Source of the DNA: Limonium bicolor
Lineage: Eukaryota > Streptophyta > Magnoliopsida > Caryophyllales > Plumbaginaceae
Length of the DNA stretch: 64,000 nt
Assembly: GCA_023374045.1 (NCBI GenBank)
Contig: CM041777.1
Span: 111,565,588 to 111,629,587, forward strand
Direction of reading: 5' to 3'
The notes under the pieces were generated by a model. The model was not told the origin of the DNA. It ran no database searches and saw nothing but the letters and a program-made list of their open reading frames with translations. This document shows, in pieces, positions 22,857-36,234 of the stretch. The position numbers and the translations under genes are program-made. Within the stretch, counting starts at the first letter, position 1. The number at the start of each line of letters is the position of its first letter.

Positions 22857-23861
22857 GGGGGCGTTCGACATGCATCTTATGGACAACATAAATGTACAAC
22901 ATATGCTATTTTGGACTCCTTTATTTGTTTTTGCTATTCGGCTAAAAGAGCATAAATGTCTGCATAAATGCCCGCAACAAATGCTACTTTTTTGTTTCCT
23001 TTCACTTCTGTTTCTTTACTCACTTCATAATGCAATTACTGTGACTATTGGTTTAAAAAAAAGAAACTTTTTACAAGTTACTCTATTTGTTACAAATTAC
23101 ATAATGCTTCAAATAATTATAAAAAATAGTACTACTTCTTTAACCAAATCTAAAAAAACCACATTTATAATAAAAATCTACAATATATTATTTGTAATAC
23201 CACATAGATTAATTAAATTAAAAAAACCAATAAATATACACACTTGTTGATATATAAATTAAAATATTAAAATAGTATATAGAAATATGAATGCATATAA
23301 ATTTATTAACATACAAAGTTACAAAAATATTATATATTATTAAAAGTTACAATTTCACTAAATAAATTCACATAACATTATCAGAAAATTTGAAACGCTT
23401 GTTCTCTTTTTTTACGCTTTAATATTTGTAAGAATTATAAAATTTAGATAATAAAAATATATTGTTAGAATTTACAAATTTTGCTTAAATAATAAAAATA
23501 AAAATTTTATTGGTTATATAAATATTTTTATTTTTTTTGGTTCCTCAAGTTTTTTACTGTAAATTAAATACTCATAGTAATATATTGTTTGTGAATTTTT
23601 CTATTTATTTTTACTAACAAAATAAAGTTACGTAGTGTAATATAATTAATTGTAATTGTAATACGAAAACGGTAAACGTACTATATATAACTAACTTAAC
23701 CAAACATGCTGCATATATGCTACACTGCCAAACAGTTTTCAAAACAGTAGTATTTATGCCAGCACATCCCTACTAACAAATATACTGCATTTATTGCAGC
23801 ACATTCCGACTGCATAATATGCTGCATTTATACTGCCAAAACAACAATGTCGAACAGAGCC
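22857..23861. mobile_element. Tourist/Harbinger-like non-autonomous element, 1,005 bp
   Basis: Starts GGGGGCGTTCGACATG and ends AATGTCGAACAGAGCC, an imperfect inverted repeat of about 16 bp, flanked by TTA at 22854-22856 and 23862-23864. Subterminal TGCATAAATG/ATATGCTGCATTTAT motifs recur at both ends. The AT-rich centre has no transposase. It lies 20 bp from the preceding MITE and ends about 285 bp before the start codon of the complex I gene. Confidence 0.8.
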
Positions 23862-24146
23862 TTAGTGAATTTCTTTTATATGACATGAGTTTCCTTTTAT
23901 TTTTTTATATTCACCTTTGTTTTTGGGAAATATACAGCTTTCGCTTGTGAAGGAAAAAGCCTACGAGTCCTCTGGCCTCTGTAAATTCGGAATCGAAACC
24001 CATTCAATACACTGCGTTTTATTATTCTCAATTGATGTAGTTCTGAGTTCATTCATTCCCACTCTCGCGACTCGCAGATCAGGGTATTGGGAGAAGACGA
24101 CTGCAGACTCACAGCTAGTGGAGAAGAGAGAAAAGGAGGAGAAAAG

Positions 24147-24600
24147 ATGAACACGGATATCACAGCATCGACGAAGCCCGAGTACCCGGTTGTTGATCGA
24201 AACCCGGCTTTCACCAAAGTCGTTGGAAATTTTAGCCTTCTTGACTACCTCCGCTTCACCACAATCACTGGCGTCTCCGTCACCGTTGGTTACTTGTCCG
24301 GTATAGTTTCAGCCTTCCTCATAAATTCCCTTCACAAGAAGTCGATTCGTTGTAAACGTCCAATTTTGTTAGATTTTGCGCTTGGTTTGGCTTTCAATGT
24401 GGATCGCTAATTGTGGTGTCTCCCTTGTTTCGGCTTCATTAGGGATTAAACCTGGGATTAGGGGTCCATCGATGGTAACCGGTGGATTGATCGGGTTGAT
24501 GGGTGGCTTTATGTACGCTTATCAGAATTCGGCTGGCAGGCTAATGGGGTTCTTCCCTAATGAGGATGAAGTAGCTCGCATCAAGAAGTTGAGAGCTTAA
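24147..24600 (+). CDS. NADH:ubiquinone oxidoreductase ~21 kDa subunit (At4g16450-like)
   Basis: An accessory membrane subunit of mitochondrial respiratory complex I (NADH-u_ox-rdase family, the plant/fungal 21 kDa type). Two exons, 24147-24300 and 24443-24600, are joined across a 142-bp intron with GT...AG ends; splicing joins YLSG directly to IKPGIRGPS. The product is 103 aa, close to the family length. Recognisable segments are YPVVDRNPAFTKVVGNFS near the N terminus, a first hydrophobic stretch at about 34-52, the family signature GPSMVTGGLIGLMGGFMYAY (about 58-77, second membrane segment) and SAGRLMGFFPNEDEVA near the end. There is no cleavable presequence. An in-frame ATG at 24087 exists, but the family begins MNTDIT, so 24147 is chosen. 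All splice sites are canonical and no break is seen. Two MITEs lie directly upstream. Confidence 0.9.
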
Positions 24601-27600
24601 AACTTTTGGGGGTAGAAGTAAAATGAAGGAGTATGAAGCTTATGTGTTCTTATGCTTTCTGACTATTCCTGGTTGTCGACGAAAACGGAAACGGAATGCT
24701 TTCGTAGATCGTTTGAAGCATCAGGTTTCAAGAAAATTTTATTTAGCTTGATGATTCCCTTGAACAAAGGTTTGTTAAGTTGATGTCCGATGATGGCTGA
24801 ACTGGAATAATGCTCTATTTTTGCTACTTGGAAAATGGCTAAAATTTGAGTTTCATTTTGGTGATTCTGAGCAGATCGTATTGTCATCATTTCTTGTCTC
24901 CTTTTACCCTTGATGATCATAACTTTATCCGAATGTACATTGGTTTTGAGCATTGTATTCTACTTTGGTCTCGTCCGTCTTGTGGTTTTGATCGATTGAT
25001 TTGAGAATCGGAATCTCAGCTGGCAACTTGACATTGATTGCTGGTGCTCTTTGTTATAATAGTAGTCAAGTGAAGCATATGCTCTGTGTTTGATTTAAGC
25101 AGTATAATGCGAATCCTGGTGCTTATTTGAATTGACTGTTTTAATTGTGACCCACTTACAGGTTGCAATTTGATAAGTCTAAGTTGTCTCTTTGTTGGAC
25201 TACTGTTTCTGAAGAATTACAACTGATCCTTTTACTCAAAGTGCTAGGTGTTGGTTTTATCCTGACACTTCCATCTTCAACAGTGTGGAAAAGCTGTCTG
25301 GACCGCCATTTGCTTGTAATTACCTGAAGGTGCTTGCTAGTATTGGCATCGTGCACTTCAGTAACTATAGGAATGTAGTTGTTCTGGCAAGTATTAACTA
25401 TATGATTCTAGTTGTTCTGACAAGTATTGGTACCATGAACGGAGCAGGTATATTCCCATTTCTATTGTTACTAATGGTTCTATAGATATGCATGTGTTAC
25501 TTCTAACTGATAGGTTTATCGGAGGGTTAACTGTTTTTCGACGTCAATAGATGTTGAAAAGTGTCTGTATGGTTGTTATCTCTGACTGTTATTTGGTACA
25601 GGGAAGTAAAGGGGTTGAATCAAGGGTATTGTGCTTGAATACACTTGAGATCAGTTTTATGATAGGTCACAACTGAAAATGGCAGCTTGATTTGAGAAAG
25701 AATTGAAATGTCTTGACCAGAATCTCTTATGGTGCTGAATATGTTTCCAGTATGTGAGTGAAATGTCAATCTTGTTCTTGGGTGAATCAAAGTTACATTG
25801 ATCAGACCACTGTTTACGTATACGCTTGTACCATTTGTCTGTATGAGCAATTATCTTCTGCTTCTTTAACGTTGCCTTGCATATTTTGTATGTTATTCGC
25901 ATCATCGCCCATAATGATGTCGTGGTTATACAGCTCTCTGATATGCTTTGTATCGATGATTTATTGGGTGCATTTGTGCATTCCGGCTTCCGAGGTGATG
26001 CTGTGGATATTGGTTTTATATATTTTTCAGTAGGCATCTGCTGGATTAGATTTAGTTCAAAAGTTACACTTGCTCAACAAGTGATTAATCTGGGAAAGTT
26101 TGAAATCTCTGCTGACTCTGTCTTGTTGGTGCTGTGTGTATAGATCTCTGTTATTTGTTTTTTTTAGCATAATTAACTAGGGTTTTAAATCTGGTATTTG
26201 ATGCCACTATGCATTATGGTTGAAGTGTGCAAATGCTGAACAAGGTATCATGAAGCATGTAACATAAGTTGAAAATGAGATGCATGTAGGTCTCTGTGGT
26301 TTCATGAGTGGAGAATATTGACCAAGGGTCCATTGGGCAAGTAACATTGTGTCGTAGACAAACTCTTAATGTTGTCGTATATTTGAAATCTTTATGTCGT
26401 CTTATAGCTTGGGATCATCTCAGAATTCCATAAAACAATCTTTACTGGCTTTGTTGTAGCTAGTACTCATCTGTAGGATCTCATGGTTCCTGTTATACTC
26501 GCTCTTAAAACAGCTGTCTATGCTCCCTAACATTGTCCAGGGATTGTTAGTCTGTGCATGATACTGCGGTAAGTGGGGTTAGAAGCTCGCGTTCTTCCTG
26601 ATCATCTCTCTGTACCTCTGAAATCTCCCATTCATCTCCCGGGCGTTCTTCACCTTGAGAATTCCTTTGATTTATTTTGGGGCTGGTTTGGTGGTGTTTT
26701 TGTTGGCTCCCGACTGCCATCGTGGTGAATGGAGTGAAAATGATAGTTTTCTGATTTTGAAATGTCCAAACCCACCAGATTGAGAATTCATGTACTGTAA
26801 ACCAAATCTGAAACTCTAGCCAGTCGATGGTAGTCCTGTCATGTATGATTGGGTTTCAACAAACGTTCTCGAGCAAGGAATATAGGTAGTAGGGGCAAGA
26901 ATAGGGAGGAAGGGAAATAGTATTGCTACCCAACGAAGGTTGGGGTGGAAAGTGTAGGTTTAAGGAAAGGGTAGTGAGTAAGAATAATGTTTTTGTAAAT
27001 TAGAGTTTTTGCTGTTATTTCCACGTTTGTGGATTGAATTGTCCAATGCCTCTAATTTTTTTTTTAAAAAAAAAACACACACACACACACACATGATATA
27101 AATGAATGCTTACACAATTCGGAATAATCCCCCAACCTTCACCTTGCGGGGTAACTCAATCGACCCTGGCTAATGATCATGTGCCGAAGAACGAGCGGTC
27201 TAGCATAGTGGGGGAAGCACAATGGCCTCTTTCTTATCAAGTTCGACCATTGTCCATTTCAACTCACCTGGTTCAAACGAACGGATTTTTGTTCTGTCCA
27301 GTTTTACTTATTTAATTATATAAAATGGGGAAGTCTTCGCATTACCCAAGCCTGTATATATACCCACCTTTGTACAGATTTTTGTCACCATTGGTCAATA
27401 GTAAAACCTCTCGAATTTGGCGAATTCCTTTTTCTACGCTAATAGGAACTATTTGCAAACCTGAACGAAATAGAAAAACCAGGTAAGGCGGGAACAAATT
27501 TTTGAACCTACGAAAATAAGGAAGGTAGCTTGTAAAAGCGTCTCAGGTTACTGCAATAATTTTTTTTAAGATTAATATACAGCTTTCCCGGTTGGAAGCA

Positions 27601-28279
27601 TATTTAGCAAAATCATCGCCCGAAATCAGTGTGGTCGATGCACATGCACTATTTTCAGATTGTGGATCGTGCAACTTTACGAGTCTGATCGCCGTGCTAA
27701 TAATAACGATTGCGATCAGCTCAAATGTAGGAACCGTAAGCGTGATTATACGAGCAAGACTTTTTGTCGAACACAATAACTAAGGCACCACTGTCATTTT
27801 GCTATTGAGTAGCAAATGTGATTTTAATTAGTAAAAGAAACATCATCCAGTTCTCTTTTCATTTGGGACGACTAGAAGGACCGGTTTCACTGATCCCTCT
27901 TTCACTCTGTTACTACTAATAAGCTCAACCAAGACACTAGGCAAGACACTTCAGCTAAAGCTAAAATCAATTTTCATTCCAAGAGGACAGTAAGATGGCT
28001 TTCCTGTATAGCACAAAATCTGTACAACAAGGCCAACAATCAAAGAGCTGCCACAGTCCATCACATTAAAGCCACACCATACGTCAACCACCATTGCCGT
28101 AGTTTGTCATGTTGCTGCTACCCGAGAGGCTACTTTCTTCCTTGGTCTTCACATTATCCTGCCTCTCTTCCCACAATCTGCTGTGAGAATATCAACCGCC
28201 CGTTTTCCTTTAGTTTCACGGTTGAGGTGTCATCAATGGCCTCTTGCCATGCTTGATGAAAGACAAGGCAGGCTGCTTA
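24601..28279. other. Intergenic, including 3' UTR of the complex I gene
   Basis: The first few hundred bases are probably 3' UTR. The rest has short open frames on both strands without family motifs. A T/A run followed by a (CA)n microsatellite lies at about 27051-27092. 28000-28279 is probably the 3' UTR of the WRKY gene. No transposon boundary was recognised. Confidence 0.5.
27072..27092. repeat. (CA)n microsatellite
   Basis: About ten CA units directly after a mixed poly-T/poly-A tract. Confidence 0.95.
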
Positions 28280-31200
28280 TTAAGAATGATTCAAGGGCGG
28301 GAGATTCCTAACGTTAATCCCATCAGTACAGTTTTCCCTTGATGCATACATCATAGAGCCGTTCATGTAAACTGGATGGGCATGAAGTTGTTGAAGAAAC
28401 AAGACATTTGACCCACCCATCTGATGTTGACCAAGAACTGGCCCAGTACCATCTCGAGTTTGATGGTGCTGCGGATAATGAGAGCCATTTCTAGAGCGAG
28501 GGCTGAGCCCAACTCCCAGATCAAGACTAACCGTGTCATAGTCCTGCTGTGATTGAGCCCTAGTAGAATTTATGTTTGATGACGCGTCATGACTATTGTT
28601 TCTGGCGGTGGGCACGTCGTGATTGTGCTTCCCCTCGTATGTGGTTATGACTGCTTTTGGGTCATGGGATGCCCTTTCCACATGCTTCCGCACTGGACAA
28701 CCAATGCTAGTGCACTTGTAATAGCTCCTGCATTAAAAAAGACAAGGAATTAATCACAAACATACCAAAAAGAAACCAGAAACTTACTATTTATCATCAT
28801 AGCTCCGTCATCCGTTGTCCTAGCAGTGCCTCATCGAGTTTAATATTGGACATGCCAATTAACGATGGTTAAGAGACCATATACTTGTTCCTACACTCGT
28901 AATAAGTACCAGTGATCTCTTTTAGTTTCAGTAACTATCAGACACAACCTTAACTCGGCAAACCAAGTGGTTGGCTCAGTTCATTGACATAAACAGTCAC
29001 CTTCTTTTGCAGGGGAAAAGGAATATAAGTTCAGTAAGTGTCACTTGGCTGACAGCCTGACACAATGATAGGGAGTCACAAAAATGATCCAATGGAAGGG
29101 ATATTTACCCAGGGCAGCTAAGGTTTATAACCAAAACGAGCAGCAAATCATGAGGCAGGCTACTCGGAAATATTGTTTGAACCAAATCAACCAATCAATC
29201 ATCAGTCCTATCAGCTACCCGGCAGCAGCCTATCTTATGGACAGTTGGTACAAAATTGATAGTACAGGAGAGTTGTTTTGTAATCAGCCTTTAGATTGAG
29301 GGCAGATCATCTCTGTGATACCAACCAGTTCAGTGTTTCAGCTCTTGTAGATCTATTCAACACTACTTTGACTACTCGTTGATATTTCGAATCGCATCGA
29401 TCTCGAATCTGTGGACCAAATTATTTTATGCATCATGCAACAAGACTGAGACATAAAGTCCATATACCCAACAGATCAGAAGACATGCAGAAGTTGGTGA
29501 GGAGATAAAGAGATGTAAATGCCAGAATTTCGAGCAACAAACTATGATAGGGTTTTAACTGAACAAAATCAGCATAACCTCAGAAAACCATGTTTACTGA
29601 CTTGACTGAAGGAGGTAATGTTTATTGTTTCAGAAATAAAGTAATCATAAATTAACTGAAGCTCAATGAAGCATCTAAAATGTAAAAGAAAAGAATCATA
29701 TAGGGAAATTTCCCTTGCAGGATGGAAGTTTCTTTTGAGCAAAGGCTTAGGCTTCATTCAGACATGAGTAACATACAAGCTAAATGGACACAGTTCCTCA
29801 TGAATTTCAGGGAACCCTACAGCTTTGTAGGTAAACTGAAATGTCAAGTGGAACTTGAAACAAAGAGAACCTATTCTAGAAAGCTACATGCACTGGATAA
29901 AACTAAGATTTGCAAAACTGAACCAAAATCAGGAAGTTCCTAACAAGCATAAAGATATGAGAGCCACAGTGAACTTTCAGCAAAACTTCAGCTGCCAGAA
30001 TGAAATCACATTATCACCAGTGACTCAATTGAGCATTGGAAAAAAATTATCAAAACAAGGCCAACAGGGATAATTGACTTCAGTACAGACCTGGATTGGG
30101 ATTGCCTCTCACAACTTTCTGCCCATATTTCCTCCAGCGATACCCATCATCAAGAATGTCAACGTCACTCAATGTTTGAACAACCACCCTTGGCTCACGA
30201 ATCGGCCTGATCACAGAGCTGATATCCATCCCACCAATCTCCATCTTCCTGCATCTCATTTACAGTTTACTTATTTGCTGATTGCATATTGAAGAACAAC
30301 TCAAATAAAGAAAATACCCACCTCCTCTTTGCAAGTGAATCTTCATCATCATCAATATCATCAGAAAGCCTGGTCACTTGTGAGATCCCACCTTCAATGC
30401 CGTTTTCGTTAGCCGCTCGAGGAGATAGCTCAGCATTTACACTTGGATCGTTATTATACCTTGTCTTTCCAGGTAAGCTTGTAGGTTTATCTAAAATGGG
30501 ACAAGCAAAGGAAGATAGTTCAATTAGTCGGCAGTATCAAAAAAATTAATAGGTACAACTAAGACACATAATGGACCTGACTTTCACCTTCAGGACCAGT
30601 AAGAGACAAGAAATTCTCAGAACGTTCTTCTTGAATGGGCATCATGGACCCACCAGAAGGCATTCGACGAGTAGGTTGAGGTTTAGGATGATCATGAGTT
30701 CCTTTGTAGATAATCTCCGTTATCTGCCCATCCGGGGCACGCTCAAACAATTTTTTCACCTCACAGTTTGGGTGAGAGCACTTGTAATAGCTTCTTGGGT
30801 ATTCGCTTCCTTTAACGAGCTTTTGACCATACTTCCTCCAGTTATATCCATCTTCAGATGTGCGATCATTCACAACAGCAGTCAGTCCAGCATGTTCAGG
30901 TTGTGGTGGTTGGTGCTCAACAGTTGAGTTAAGTCTTTGAGATGATCTTTCAGAACCAGATTCAGTGGACGGATCAGAGAATGGTTTAGCTTCTCGAGCA
31001 AAAGAAGTTTCAACAGGACTGCTTGAGGAAGGCATCGCTTCACTTTTGGTAGTATTAGCTGAAACAAATTTGTGGAGCAAATTTTGCTCACCATGCTGAT
31101 TACTCGTATCTGCAGAAGCCTTGGTTACAAAAGGAATGTTAAGTGAAATACAGGATTTGATACACAACAACTTCATGTCTATTGAGGGAAAACTGTTTTA

Positions 31201-33543
31201 ATAAAAGGATTGTCTGTTTTGTTATATAACAGTGTCCTTTCTTTAATATTAACTGATCAGCATGTCTCAATAAACTAGCTGATCAAACTTCTACCCACTA
31301 CTATTCACCCAAATACAACAGGGAAAGGTATGAATGCGCATGAGTCTGAAGGGGAGATAGAACACTTTAAGATTAGAAGTATATTTCCAGACTGACTAGG
31401 TCAGATGATGCTTGTGACCCAAGACTCAATAATGATATCAAGTACTAGTTCAGATGGTTTATTTGAAAGTTACCAGAGGATCCGCCATAGATATGCCTGC
31501 AAAGGAAGTTGGCCGTGAAGAAGTTTGGAACTCAAAACCCCTTGGTTCACTTCTATCTACTGGAGCTGAGCTACCTGACGTAGTAGACAGCATGGAGGAG
31601 CTTGCAAAACCATGCATCATATAAGGCTTGAAGAATGAGCCAGTTGTGGGAGACTGCTCAGCCTGGAAGATATGAAAGAAGCCGCATCAGCACAAATTCA
31701 CTAAAATAAACCACTTTTATTCTCTCCTTGTGACGAATACCCAGAATAATAAAAGTTTGGCTAATAAAATCTATAATAGGGGCCAGATAAAAGAAATGGA
31801 ACAAAAAAGTTATATGAAGTAAGAAACAAAAAAGGGAGTAGCCTGCCTAACCAAAAGCCAAATTCTAAATAACATCAGCATCTTTCAAGCCGGGAGTAGT
31901 CTCCAAACAAATCTGTATTAATTCTTGTTTCTGGTCATTGCAGCACCTGAGCTAACCAAAACTATCGCGGTTTAACTTAGATTCTTGCATCATAATTGGA
32001 CAGCAGAACATACAGAAAGTTAACAAACAAGATTCCCCAAAAATATTTCAACAAAACACAATCATATATTAATGAAAAGTGCAAGGTGATTCCAGCAGGA
32101 ACGCAACAGGCGTTCTCCATCCAATCACTACTGCAGGAGAAGACAACTGAGAAAGTAAATATAATCAGAAAAAACAACAGCGTCCTTTGCAAAAGAAGTA
32201 AAAGTAAGAAGCGAAACCCAAAAAAGCACGGCTGAGCACTTGGGAAGGAGCATATGCTCCGATGGGAGGAACAAACTACTTTACTAATTTTCTATGCGCA
32301 GCACAAACCATTAGGCCAAAGTCATTTCTTTCTTTGCATGAGCATCCATATGTCAGAGTCCTTCATATTTCCCAAATACAAGCACAAAGGTTTTTAAAAT
32401 ACATGTCAGGGCAAGAACCAAGATGACCTAAATAGTATAGTAATAACATGATTTCAAAAACTACAAAAAATTCTGAAATTCTTAAGCTTTATTCTTAATA
32501 ATTCCCTTCAAATAGAATCCACAAAGAACAATATAGCTTTTGCAAGTGGGTTCCACCAGCAACTGTTTCACAAAGTCTAAGCCTCCTAGTATGACTATAG
32601 CAATCAGGCTATCATACAACCGGTTATACGATATTTATGTACTCGAACAATCTTCACAATTAATTTGAACGACCAACATATAAATTATATGTTAATAACT
32701 TTCATAATAACACCTGTCACTTTTGCATCAACATGTAATTTATGAACTTTTGTATCAACTAGTTGTACAATAGTATTTGCCTGACTTAGATGATGTATAA
32801 AGAGAGTACAACCACCAAAACAAGCAAGACAATTTTCATTGTAAAAAGTAATATAATTTATTCACAATGGAGAACTGAACGTTTTTTTATTTTGCAATTC
32901 AGTGTTATCTCAATTAGCATGAAAACCGACAAAAGATCGGCTAACATGCAGTACAATATTATCGAATAGTACAACTGAGCGAGAAAATGGCAAAGAACGA
33001 CACAATTTGCAATTCTAAGTCACAGTTTCTTTCGATTTCAGTAGAATTGTTGCTTCCATTACAAAGTTTTCAGACCCTATCCTTCTCATTCACGCGCGCG
33101 AGAACTAAACACGCACGGATCTGACAATCGTCCCTCCTTCCCCAACACCTTATCAAACAATGAGCTTCGAAAGTGACTAAAATTGCCGAATTGAAATCGG
33201 GAGAAGGAGAGAGAGGGGGAGCAAAAGGTAGCTAGAAAGAAGCACAAACCTTGACATTGGAGAGGAGGACAGGGGACTCGAGAAATGAGGTGGGGCTGAG
33301 ACCAGGAGGTATAGTCAAGCAGGGGGATCGCGAGATAGGTAGCTTGGCCGGCGACATCAACTTATACCTGGCGCTGCTGCTGCTGCTGCCGCCGGATCCA
33401 CCCTTTGAGCTGACTTCATCACGGACAGCCTCTGGATCGACGTTGCTAGCATCTGGATCGACGCCGTTAGCCGTATTCGGACCCACCGGTGAAACCGAAC
33501 CCGCCGCCCCATCATCGGAGCTCGACGAACCGTCCACTTCCAT
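28280..33543 (-). CDS. WRKY20-like group I WRKY transcription factor, apparent 1-nt frameshift
   Basis: A nuclear DNA-binding regulator that recognises W-boxes. Six exons on the minus strand: 33543-33250, 31662-31474, 31119-30588, 30490-30322, 30248-30091 and 28727-28280, with canonical GT/AG ends (start of exon 3 less certain). The N-terminal part has the MAP-kinase-type SP cluster with [14 protein letters not shown] and [15 protein letters not shown], as in WRKY20. The first WRKY domain has WRKYGQK at residues about 255-261, a CX4C pair (CSHPNC) and HDH. The second has WRKYGQK at about 433-439 in exon 5, and its zinc finger (CTSIGC...HNH) is in exon 6. Exon 5 ends CCAG where the conserved phase-2 R-type intron needs CCAAG, so the exons sum to 1,790 nt and exon 6 is out of frame. 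With the missing base the product would be about 596 aa, a little longer than Arabidopsis WRKY20. Confidence 0.85.
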
Positions 33544-33762
33544 TTACCGGTGAGGCGTGGAAGAAAGAGGGGGACAGCGTGAGTTTAACTGTTGAAGAAG
33601 TGAGAGTTCAGTGAGGGGTGCGGATTTAGAAGTGAGCTGATCACTAGGAGAGACTAACGAGCTTGGATTTTGGTGAAATGGGAGATGTCTGCGGAGTTTG
33701 GTCTGAGAGAAAGACGGAGAAGGGGGGCCTTAACTGCTTTTCTTAAGGACGGAGAAGTGTTG

Positions 33763-33768
33763 TTGACT
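33763..33768 (+). promoter_or_regulatory. Candidate W-box upstream of the WRKY gene
   Basis: TTGACT within TGTTGACTTGTCACG, about 220 bp upstream of the WRKY start codon. WRKY genes often carry W-boxes and regulate themselves or each other. The motif is short and could be chance. Confidence 0.35.
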
Positions 33769-34322
33769 TGTCACGTTGTGTTGCAAGAACGGCTACTGTG
33801 TTTAGGGCCGTCTTTTCTTTTGTTTCCAGTTGCGATATTTATTTACATTTCATTCATTGGGTGCGGGTTTTTCTAATCGTACATTGTACACAGCCGGCAG
33901 AAGCAATTTATTTTTTCAGATAACGGGTCGGATGATCCCCGGTTTCGTAAGAAACTGACCGGTTCATGATCAGACCAGGGTTTCAATCAAATCATATAAA
34001 TCATTTTGGACCTCAAAAATGACCTCTAACAATCCGTAGTTGGTCTTACTATCTAAAACTAGGGTTGGGCTTAATATTGTAATCGCTAGCCGAAGACCGT
34101 CTCTCTTTTATCGACTATGCATAATTTAGGAGGACTGGTCCTGGTTCGATTGTGCTGGGCCAATCCACTTACAATCTCATGTAGTTGTCCACAAAATCTC
34201 TTGCAAGTTGTGATAATAAAACTCCCGGAGTTCTCTTTTGAAATTAAGCTAACCATTTCTAATCTACTCGTCCTTTTAAAAGTTAAAAAATTCTCTACCA
34301 AAAAGTTAGAACATTGAATTTA

Positions 34323-34857
34323 GGGAAAATTACATGCCCCACCCATGACGTTTGACGTAATTACACACTCCACCCACGTGGTTTCACAAATTATTTCCCC
34401 ACCCATGTGGTTTCCCTCTTTTTACATCCACAACTTTTCTAATTTTTGTTCAAATCAAAAGATGTCTAAACGTTGTCTGAAATTGATGAAACTTTACATA
34501 GACGATGTTAAAGTGTTATATTTTGGTTCAGTGAGAAATCTAAAGTTTTTTAAGCTTAAATGTGACATGTGGGACCCAATGAACATGTCACATGTTTCAT
34601 TGGGTCCACGGGTCACATTTAAACTTAAAAAGCTTTGGATTTGACATAAGATCAAAATATATCATTTTAGCATCATCCATGTAAAGTTTTATCAATTTTG
34701 GACAACGGTTAAGCATCTTTTGAATTGAACAAAAATTAGGAAAGTTGCTGGATGTAAAAAGAGAGAAACCACATGAGTGGGGAAAGTAATTTGTGAAACC
34801 ACGTGGGTGGAGTGTGTAATTGCACCAAACGTCGTGGGTGAGGCATGTAATTTTCCC
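34323..34857. mobile_element. Mutator-type MITE, 535 bp, perfect 9-bp TSD
   Basis: Starts GGGAAAATTACATGCC and ends GGCATGTAATTTTCCC, with inverted similarity running through most of both halves (for example ACCCACGTGGTTTCACAAAT against its complement near 34795). The 9-bp sequence TTGAATTTA flanks it exactly (34314-34322 and 34858-34866), the duplication length of Mutator-like elements. No coding capacity. It lies upstream of the WRKY gene. Confidence 0.9.
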
Positions 34858-36234
34858 TTGAATTTATAAACATACTTAGCTTTAACATAATTAGTTACTG
34901 AAATGCCATCAAAGCGGGTGAATATCAACTGTAGAGGGTGGCCTCACTTTTCTTTTCTACTAAAATTGTTAAAAAAAAATAAGTGTCATAGTTTGTTAAA
35001 CATAAGTCCAAATAATGTGACTTTTATGCTGTTATTTATTAATAACAGTTCTTTGAAAGTTAACATTTTAATAAGCTTAAGATTTTACATATATATATAT
35101 ATAGTATTATAAGAATCACTTTGAAAATAAATACTAAAATACACTTTTTTGTATGCATATGGTTACTAAAAGTTTGTTTATATATATATATATTCAAATC
35201 CTACGATCATCTTGACATTGTTAGCATTCATAGACAATGTTTGTCATCTTCAGTATAGTTAATCATCCAAATGTTGTATGGGGTTAAGGTTTTTTTAGTG
35301 AAGGTCAGTAAATCTGTGGTATAAAACTTAAATTGTGTTAGTCTTTTTTATGGTGTTAACTTCTTCTTTTTTTTTTTGTAAGTGGTGTTAATTTCTTCAA
35401 TTAACTTCGTCATTAGTGTTATCCTTCCTTCCTAGGATCGCTCCTCCCCCCTCTCTTTAGCTTTTGTCGGGAGACATTTTTCTTTATTTGTTTTGAAAAT
35501 TCACAATACACCTCTACAAAGTTTCATAATTCGCAATATACTCCGATTTCGAGACTTGATCTCCATATACAGTGTTAACCTTGTAGATGGTGTAAACTTC
35601 TTCAATTAACTTCGTCATTAGTGTTTAATGTTAGCCTTCCTAGGATCGCTCACCCCAATCTTTAGCTTTTGTTAGGTTATGTTTTTCTTCTTTTTTTTTT
35701 GGAAAATTCAAAATACACCTTGAAAAAATTTTATAATTCACTATATACCCTGATTTCAAAACTCGTTCTCCATATATTGTGTGTCAATTTCTTCCGTCCC
35801 CCCCCCATCTTTATTCTTTAGCTTTTGTCGAGTTATGTTTTTTTCCTTTTGTTTGAAAATTCATAATATACCCTAAAAAGTTTCATAATTCGCTATATAC
35901 CTTATTTCATAACTCATTCTCCATATACCCCTAAAAAAATTCAAAATTCACAATAAATCTATACTTCGTGAAATGACCTTGAATAATGACTATTTTATCC
36001 CTTACACTACAGATGATGTTTGAAGTTCACAATGTGACACTTTTTTAATTTAGGAATTTTACAAAAAAAAACCACATAAATATAAATAATTACAAAAAAT
36101 ATTTAAAAAAGTAATAAAATTATCAAAATAATTGAAACAAATATAACATTGAAATATAATTAATAAATATTAAATATTAAACATACATAAAACTTCAAAT
36201 AATTTTGTTCTCATTTTTTACCTTTGTTATGCCC

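Noticed and set aside
27543..27783. Overlapping open frames on both strands as a small membrane protein
   Set aside because: No homologous motif, start context or splice evidence. The two frames mirror one another.
33251..33553. 100-codon plus-strand open frame
   Set aside because: It is antisense to WRKY exon 1 and reflects that exon's codon composition.
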